From assembly GCF_000737325.1 (NCBI RefSeq), contig NZ_CP011125.1, forward strand, positions 4,960,001-5,024,000: 64,000 nt of DNA, given 5' to 3'. Made by a program: the position numbers and the translations under genes. Position 1 is the stretch's first letter. Each line of letters starts with the position of its first letter. Positions 58,950 through 64,000 of the stretch are shown here, piece by piece. The notes under the pieces were generated by a model that did no database searches, had not been told where the DNA came from, and saw only the letters and a list, made by a program, of their open reading frames with translations. Origin of the DNA: Sandaracinus amylolyticus (GTDB taxonomy: Bacteria > Myxococcota_A > Polyangia > Polyangiales > Sandaracinaceae).

Positions 58950-59939
58950 TCACGGACACGCGCGGTTGCACACGACGAGGTCGTCGGCGCACCGCGTCTG
59001 GGTGCCATTGCACGCGAGCACGCAGTCCTCGCCCCACTCGCCGTCGCAGCGCAGCAGGCACGACGCCGATCCATCGCAGCGCAGCTCGCAATTCGAGGTG
59101 CCGGAGCAGTCGAGATCGCAGCGCGACGTGTCGCGGCACTCGAAGGGCAACACGTTGGACACGCCGACCGCGTCGATCGTGCACCGTGCGCCGTGCTCGC
59201 AGCGTCCCTTCACGTTCGACGCGCCGCGCACCTCGTAGCGGCAGTCGGCGCCGTCGCACCTCATGTCCTGACAGTCGCCGCCGCCCGGGCAGGAGAGCGT
59301 GCAGTCGCACCCCTCGCTGCACGTGCACGCCGAATCGCACGTCTGCCGGCACGCGCATCCCGCGGCGCACTGGCCCGCATCGGCCGGCGGGGCGGTCCAC
59401 GCGTCGCCCGCGCCCGCGTCACCCATCGGACCGATCGGCGTCGACGCATCGGGCTCGCCCATCGTGATCGGCGTGAGCGCATCGCGGCCGGTCCACTCGG
59501 GCAGCGCGCCGTCCGCCACGTCGATCGGCGCGCATGCGCCGTCCACGCAGGTCTGCGACGCGTCGCACTGACGCATCGCGCACGACGACGAGAGCACGAG
59601 GTGCAGCGCGATCGAGCGCGACGGAGAGAACGCGAGGCGCGCCGCGCGCGAGACGATCGCGGCGGTGCCGTCGAGCGCGTGCGCTTCGATCGTGACGGGC
59701 CCGTGCGGCCCTCCGTCGTGCACGACCGGGAGCACCAGCGGCAGCGGCGTCGTGGTGAGATCGACCTCGCGCGTGACCACGTCGCCGCCGATATCGCGCG
59801 CATCGACGACGAAGCGCACGCCGTCGATCGACTCGGGCACCGGCAGGTCGGAGTCGGCGATCACGACGATGCGCGTGGGGTCGTTGCGGCACCCGACGAG
59901 GATCGCGATCGCGATCGCCCACGCGCGCCGATCAACCAT
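58950..59939 (-). CDS. Cysteine-rich lipoprotein
   Basis: A 329-residue protein with a lipoprotein signal (Cys17 in AIAILVGC), a beta-rich domain (about 20-115, possible Ig-like fold) and a flexible Asp/Pro/Ala linker. From about residue 185 to the end there are more than 25 cysteines spaced as C-x2-3-C pairs (CAAGCACRQTCDSACTCSEG, CDLDCSGTSNCELRCDGSAS). The tail repeats a unit of about ten residues ending in CDG. It is probably a disulfide-stabilised surface rod. No enzymatic motif is seen. The ATG overlaps the end of the next upstream gene by eight bases. Confidence 0.68.
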   Translation of the reverse strand: MVDRRAWAIAIAILVGCRNDPTRIVVIADSDLPVPESIDGVRFVVDARDIGGDVVTREVDLTTTPLPLVLPVVHDGGPHGPVTIEAHALDGTAAIVSRAARLAFSPSRSIALHLVLSSSCAMRQCDASQTCVDGACAPIDVADGALPEWTGRDALTPITMGEPDASTPIGPMGDAGAGDAWTAPPADAGQCAAGCACRQTCDSACTCSEGCDCTLSCPGGGDCQDMRCDGADCRYEVRGASNVKGRCEHGARCTIDAVGVSNVLPFECRDTSRCDLDCSGTSNCELRCDGSASCLLRCDGEWGEDCVLACNGTQTRCADDLVVCNRACP

Positions 59940-60741
59940 CGCGACCTCGCACGATCACCGGCGGTAGATCGCTCGGCTGCGCCGTTCCCCCGCTCTGCCC
60001 GCCGAGCGCGAGCACCGCGATCGCGACGCCGATCGCGACCGCCGCCGCGATCCCCGCGCCCACGCCGACCCAGACCCACGCGTCGTCTCCACCGCTCGCC
60101 GGTTCCTGCGGGCTGGTCGCGCTCCGCTCGCGCGCGCCGTTCGCATCCGCGCGCGCCGCCGACGACGACGCGCGCGCCGACGCGACCGGGTGGAGCACCA
60201 CCGCGCGGCGCTCGCCCTCGCGCAGCTCGACGTCGGTCCGCGCGAGCACCACGCCGCGATCGTCGCGCACCTCGAGCCGATGGCGCCCGGGATCGAGCGA
60301 GATCTCGCGCGCGCCCGCGCCCGGATCGGTCGCCGCGCCGTCGACGAAGAGCGCGTGCGTCGGCTGCAGGCTCGCGATGCGCAGCTGCACCGACGCGACC
60401 TGCGCGTCGACGCTCGCGAGGAGCTCGCGCGCGGCGTCGGCGACGAGGAGATCGCGCTGGCGCGCCACGACGCGACGCAGGAGGCGCTGCGCCTCGACGA
60501 AATCGCCGCGATCGACGAGCGCCGCCGCGAGGTTGTACGCAGTACGATCTCCGGGATCGAGCGCGTGCGCGCGACGCAGGCGCTCGATGGCGCCCACGCT
60601 GTCGCCCGCCTCGCGGAGCGCGACGCCCTCCTCGAAGAGACGCGTGGCCTCGCCGTCCTGCGCGCGCGCTGGAACCTCCCACACGGCGCTCGTCGCGAGG
60701 ACGATCGTGCACATCGCGACGGCTCGCTTCGGGTGCGGCAT
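59932..60741 (-). CDS. TPR/PEGA-type membrane protein
   Basis: A 269-residue protein with a signal peptide, a TPR pair (LFEEGVALREAGDSVGAIERLRRAHALDPGDRTAY), a PEGA-like beta-domain (about 115-190; VQLRIASLQPTHALFVDGAAT, GRHRLEVRDDRGVVLARTDVEL) and a single C-terminal membrane helix (WVGVGAGIAAAVAIGVAIAVLALGG). This layout is frequent in myxobacterial cell-envelope proteins, often encoded beside kinases. It is the first gene of a two-gene set with the Cys-rich lipoprotein. Its function is unknown. Confidence 0.68.
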   Translation of the reverse strand: MPHPKRAVAMCTIVLATSAVWEVPARAQDGEATRLFEEGVALREAGDSVGAIERLRRAHALDPGDRTAYNLAAALVDRGDFVEAQRLLRRVVARQRDLLVADAARELLASVDAQVASVQLRIASLQPTHALFVDGAATDPGAGAREISLDPGRHRLEVRDDRGVVLARTDVELREGERRAVVLHPVASARASSSAARADANGARERSATSPQEPASGGDDAWVWVGVGAGIAAAVAIGVAIAVLALGGQSGGTAQPSDLPPVIVRGRDG

Positions 60742-60909
60742 GGCTCCTCGTGGCGAAGTGCCAAAGCAACGTGCATTCCGCCTCGGGAACCCGCTATTTT
60801 CCGACGTGGCGGTCGCGTGCACGTGGAGCGATTCGCCTCGCCCGCGCCGGGGTGCCACAGGCGCGACAACGCTCGCCTCACGGCACCTCGCGTGCACCGC
60901 CCGCGCGCC

Positions 60910-61812
60910 GTGCGAGCGACCACGCGATCCCGTTCGTCCGCTCGCCTGGCCGCGCATCGAGCGACTCACCTCGCGCTGGTCCTCGCGCTCACGACTTCGA
61001 TGGCGGGCTGCGGATACCTCCTGCGGTCGCCCTCGCGACCGGTGCCCGCGCTCCACTACCACTGGGGCGGCGCCGAGGCGCGCGCGTCGTGCCTGCTCGT
61101 GCTGCTGCCCGGCTTCTTCGACGATCCCGACGCGTTCGAGCGACAGGGCGTCGTCGATCAGATCCATCGCGCGCGACCGACCTGCGACGTCGTCGCGATG
61201 TCGCTCCACCTCTACGACTACCGCGACGAGTCCGTCGTCGATCGCGTCCACGAGGACGTCGTGCTCGAGGCGCGGCGTCGCGGATACCGACAGGTGTGGC
61301 TCGTCGGGATCTCGATGGGCGCGCTCGCGGCGGTGCTCACCGCGCGCGAGCACCCCGAGGACATCGACGGGCTCGTGCTCGTCTCTCCGTACCTCGGCAC
61401 GCCCGGGTTCGCGCAGCGCTTCGAGCGCGAGCTCGCGAGGCACGGTGGCCTCGTCGCATGGGCGCGTGCGACACCGGATCGCCCCTGCCGCTACTCGCGC
61501 GTGCTCCACGATCCGCGTCCGGTGTGGCGATGGCTCGCGGGCTACGGCATGCACCCCGATCGCATGCCCCCGCTCTGGCTCGCGTTCGGTCGCGACGATC
61601 GCTTCGCGGACGCGCAGCGTCTCCTCGCGGGCGAGGTCGCTGCCGATCACCAGCTCGTCGTCGAAGGGCGGCACGACTGGGCGACCTGGCGCCGCATCAC
61701 GCAGGATCTCGTCGCGGAGCTCCCGCTCGAGCTCGCGAGCGACGAGAGCGCGCCGCGCGAAGCGCTGCCGCGCGGACAGCTCGCGCGCAGACCGGCCGCC
61801 AGCGACTGGTGA
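60910..61812 (+). CDS. Alpha/beta-hydrolase lipoprotein
   Basis: A 300-residue protein with a signal ending in a lipobox (SMAGC, Cys34). The hydrolase core has LLVLLPGFFDDPDAF near the oxyanion strand, the nucleophile elbow GISMG (Ser135), a probable acid in FGRDDRF and a probable catalytic histidine in GRHDWATW. It is most likely an esterase or lipase-like enzyme in the envelope. The GTG at 60910 is chosen to include the signal peptide; no strong ribosome binding site is seen, so the start is not certain. Confidence 0.7.
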   Translation: MRATTRSRSSARLAAHRATHLALVLALTTSMAGCGYLLRSPSRPVPALHYHWGGAEARASCLLVLLPGFFDDPDAFERQGVVDQIHRARPTCDVVAMSLHLYDYRDESVVDRVHEDVVLEARRRGYRQVWLVGISMGALAAVLTAREHPEDIDGLVLVSPYLGTPGFAQRFERELARHGGLVAWARATPDRPCRYSRVLHDPRPVWRWLAGYGMHPDRMPPLWLAFGRDDRFADAQRLLAGEVAADHQLVVEGRHDWATWRRITQDLVAELPLELASDESAPREALPRGQLARRPAASDW

Positions 61813-61912
61813 TCGCGCCCCATCCGCGCACGGAGAGCACCGCGCGGCGAGCACACGACGAGCTCGGAGCGCGGCACATACACTGCACCCGTCCCGCCGC
61901 GGAGGTTCTGCA

Positions 61913-62305
61913 ATGCGGTTCGGGCAGACGGCGATGGTCCTCTCGTTCGCTCGAGGTCGCGCCCGCCACGTCGCGCGACAGCTGCTGGATCTCGAGTTCC
62001 GACTCGACCTCGAAGCGCTGACGACGCCCGCAGGACTCCGGCCGCTGCGCACCTACGAGCACGAGCTGCGTCGCGAGATCGCGCGCTGCGTGCGGGACCT
62101 CGAGCGGCTCGCCGACACGCTCGACCTGAAGGACGCGCTTCGCGAGGCGATCGTGCGCACGTGTGACTGCTACGACGCTCGCATCCTCACTCGCGCCGCG
62201 CCGGGCTCCGATGCGGACGTGAGCTGGGCGCTCTCGCTGCGCGAGCTCGAGCACGCGCTCACGTCGCGACCGCCCGCTCGAGAGATCATCGCGGCGGTGC
62301 GCTGA
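61913..62305 (+). CDS. Small alpha-helical protein of unknown function
   Basis: A 130-residue protein with a good GGAGG seven bases before its ATG. It is rich in Arg, Leu and Glu and predicted all-helical (for example ARHVARQLLDLEFRLDLEAL and LRREIARCVRDLERLADTLD). No signal peptide, membrane segment or known motif is seen. It is convergent with the receiver-domain gene, with seven bases between the stops. Confidence 0.6.
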   Translation: MRFGQTAMVLSFARGRARHVARQLLDLEFRLDLEALTTPAGLRPLRTYEHELRREIARCVRDLERLADTLDLKDALREAIVRTCDCYDARILTRAAPGSDADVSWALSLRELEHALTSRPPAREIIAAVR

Positions 62306-62312
62306 CGCGCTC

Positions 62313-62765
62313 TCAGCTCGCGGTCTTTCCCTTCGGGGTGCCGTGCAGCCAGCGCGCGCCGGTCGCGGGCCGAGGGCGCGAGGACTTCCGCGGCCGCGCC
62401 ATCACCGACTGCTCGATCGCCGCGACGAGCTCCATCACCTGGAAGGGCTTCGCGAGGCACGCGTCGAAGAGCTCGCGCTCGCTGCCCTCGACCGACAGCA
62501 GCGACCGCGTGAGGAGCACGAAGCCGGGTCGCTCGTCACCCATCCGCTCGCGCGCGAGCGAGCTCAGCTGCGCGCCCGAGAGCTCCTTCATGCGGTGCTC
62601 GGTGATCACCACGTCGAAGCGCCGCGGGACGAGGATCTCCAGCGCCGCGAGCGGCGAGCTGAAGCCGAGCGTACGGAAGCCGACATCACGCAACACGCCG
62701 TTCACGCTCCGCACCGCCCACGGGTCCTCGTCGATCACCGCGACGAGCACGCCTCCACGATCCAC
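62313..62765 (-). CDS. Receiver-domain protein lacking the phospho-acceptor aspartate
   Basis: A 150-residue single-domain receiver. The acidic pocket (VAVIDEDPW), the conserved Thr (VLLTRS) and the Lys (LAKPFQ) are all present. The phospho-acceptor position reads VVITEHRM, where Glu replaces the usual Asp. A short basic tail follows. It would not be phosphorylated by the normal route and may be locked in an active-like form or bind partners independent of phosphate. The GTG at 62765 is the likely start. It lies 92 bp downstream of the oppF-like gene. Confidence 0.7.
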   Translation of the reverse strand: MDRGGVLVAVIDEDPWAVRSVNGVLRDVGFRTLGFSSPLAALEILVPRRFDVVITEHRMKELSGAQLSSLARERMGDERPGFVLLTRSLLSVEGSERELFDACLAKPFQVMELVAAIEQSVMARPRKSSRPRPATGARWLHGTPKGKTAS

Positions 62766-62857
62766 ATGCGGTGGTCCCCCCACTGTCGCCCCCTCGCTGC
62801 TTTGGCCCGGAAGGCCCGTACGTGGGCACGCGCGGGGGCGCCACAAGGGGCAATCGA

Positions 62858-63865
62858 TCACTCCGCGAGGTGGCACGCGACGCGATGGCCCGAGCGCTTC
62901 TCCTCGAGCGCCGGATCGCGGACGTCGCACAGCCCCTTCTTCGCGATCGGACAGCGCGGATGGAAGCGACACCCCGACGGCGGCGCGAGCGGGCTCGGCA
63001 CGTCGCCCTCGAGCACGATGCGCGCGCGGCGCGACCCGGGATCGGGCGTCGGCACTGCGCTGAGCAGCGCCTTCGTGTACGGGTGCTTCGGCGTCTCCCA
63101 GATCGCGTCGGACGACGCGACCTCGACGATGCGCCCGAGGTACATCACGGCGACGCGATGGCTCATCCAACGCACGACCGCGAGGTCGTGCGCGACGAAG
63201 AGGTACGAGAGCCCGAGCTCGTCCTGCAGGTCCTTCAGCAGGTTGACGATCTGCGCCTGGATCGAGACGTCGAGCGCGCTCACCGGCTCGTCGGCGACGA
63301 CGAAGCGCGGATCGACCGCGAGCGCGCGCGCGATGACGATGCGCTGGCGCTGGCCGCCCGAGAATTCGTGGGGATAGCGGCGCATGTGATCGGCGCGCAG
63401 GCCGACCTTCTCGAGCAGCTGCGCGATGCGCTCGCGCTCCTCGTACACGCCGCGCGCGAGCCCGTGGACGCGCAGCGCCTCGCCGATCGCGCTCTGGATC
63501 GTGAGCCGCGGATCGAGCGCGCCGTAGGGATCCTGAAACACGATCTGCATGCGCCGCCGCAGCGGGCGCATCTGCTCGCGAGAGAGCGTCGTGATCTCGC
63601 GGCCCTCGAAGCGGATGTGCCCCGACGTCGGCTCGATCAGGCGCAGCACGAGCCGGCCGAGCGTGCTCTTTCCGCAGCCCGACTCGCCGACGAGACCGAG
63701 CGTCTCGCCCGGCGCGACCTCGAGATCGACCCCGTCGACGGCGCGCACCGCGCGCGACGTCCGATCGAAGAGCCCGCGTCGCTGCGCGAAGTGCTTGGTC
63801 AGACGCTCGACCGCGATCAGCGGCGCGCGCTCGGTCTCCACGGCGGGGGCGAGCTCAGACAACAC
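62858..63865 (-). CDS. Oligopeptide ABC transporter ATP-binding protein OppF/DppF-like
   Basis: A 335-residue ABC ATPase with Walker A (GESGCGKST), Q-loop ([14 protein letters not shown]), the signature FSGGQRQR, Walker B ([12 protein letters not shown]) and the switch His (VAHDLAVV). The C-terminal oligopeptide-transporter domain carries the family cysteines ([16 protein letters not shown]). It powers uptake of di- or oligopeptides together with OppD and two permeases. The GTG at 63865 follows AGGAG and overlaps the end of the oppD-like gene by nine bases. Confidence 0.9.
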   Translation of the reverse strand: MLSELAPAVETERAPLIAVERLTKHFAQRRGLFDRTSRAVRAVDGVDLEVAPGETLGLVGESGCGKSTLGRLVLRLIEPTSGHIRFEGREITTLSREQMRPLRRRMQIVFQDPYGALDPRLTIQSAIGEALRVHGLARGVYEERERIAQLLEKVGLRADHMRRYPHEFSGGQRQRIVIARALAVDPRFVVADEPVSALDVSIQAQIVNLLKDLQDELGLSYLFVAHDLAVVRWMSHRVAVMYLGRIVEVASSDAIWETPKHPYTKALLSAVPTPDPGSRRARIVLEGDVPSPLAPPSGCRFHPRCPIAKKGLCDVRDPALEEKRSGHRVACHLAE

Positions 63866-64000
63866 CCGTCTCCTGCGACTGCGTCGCGAGCGCGCCGGAC
63901 GCGAGCTCGCTCTCGCGCACGCACGCGACGCGATGACTCGAGAGCGCGTCGGGCGCAGCGCCCATCGTGAGCGCGACGAGCGCGGGATCGGCATCGCGAC
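63855..64000 (-). CDS. Partial oligopeptide ABC transporter ATPase OppD/DppD-like (C-terminus)
   Basis: Only the last 48 residues or so are in the window. They read [18 protein letters not shown], then [14 protein letters not shown] and a short tail to a TGA at 63855-63857. HRVAC is the usual end of the OppD/OppF C-terminal domain. The overlap with the following oppF-like gene supports an OppD identity. The rest of the transporter should lie beyond the right edge. Confidence 0.7.
   Translation of the reverse strand, partial: RDADPALVALTMGAAPDALSSHRVACVRESELASGALATQSQETGVV

Overview
The window is chromosomal DNA from a very GC-rich bacterium, most likely a myxobacterium close to Sandaracinus/Polyangiales. 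This rests on strong third-position GC, abundant serine/threonine kinases, a TIGR02265/DUF2378-like protein, cysteine-rich lipoproteins and a very large tandem UvrA. No RNA genes apart from a riboswitch, no insertion sequences and no CRISPR array were seen. Genes are often coupled by 4-base ATGA/GTGA overlaps.

Layout. (1) 1-1656: a cobalamin riboswitch followed by a beta-propeller-like lipoprotein. (2) 1723-11374: an exopolysaccharide export and assembly block (Wza-like lipoprotein, Wzz-like protein, PssD/PssE-type glycosyltransferase pair) that also holds an unusual NRPS with formyltransferase, incomplete condensation, adenylation with embedded monooxygenase, and carrier domains. (3) 11378-14682: GST-like protein, thioredoxin-reductase-like flavoprotein, HEXXH lipoprotein. 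(4) 15060-18392: the dTDP-L-rhamnose operon rmlBACD. (5) 18512-23627: GNAT-like protein, AurF-type di-iron oxygenase, free carrier protein, DltA-like adenylation enzyme and polysaccharide deacetylase. (6) 23633-28245: membrane-anchored protein, MFS transporter, GT4 glycosyltransferase, MobA-like protein and a [2Fe-2S] subunit. (7) 28580-36321: a one-module PKS with thioesterase and a GT2 glycosyltransferase. (8) 37260-38659: 3-oxoacid CoA-transferase subunits. (9) 39816-45269: a double-length UvrA. (10) 46343-55915: a complete Bat-type operon on the minus strand (MoxR, DUF58, DUF4381-like, two VWA proteins, BatC, BatD, BatE). (11) 56000-64000: two protein kinases, lipoproteins, an alpha/beta hydrolase, a receiver protein lacking the phospho-acceptor Asp, and oligopeptide ABC ATPases.

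How the genes fit together. From 1.7 to 36 kb, polysaccharide export, sugar-nucleotide and glycosyltransferase genes are interleaved with NRPS, PKS, free adenylation/carrier, di-iron oxygenase and acyltransferase-like genes. My inference is a rhamnose-containing extracellular polysaccharide or glycolipid carrying a peptide-like or polyketide substituent. The product cannot be read from the sequence. Several gene gaps are filled with short tandem arrays whose units carry perfect or near-perfect hairpins. Four of these arrays, unrelated in sequence, share a period of 41-43 bp.
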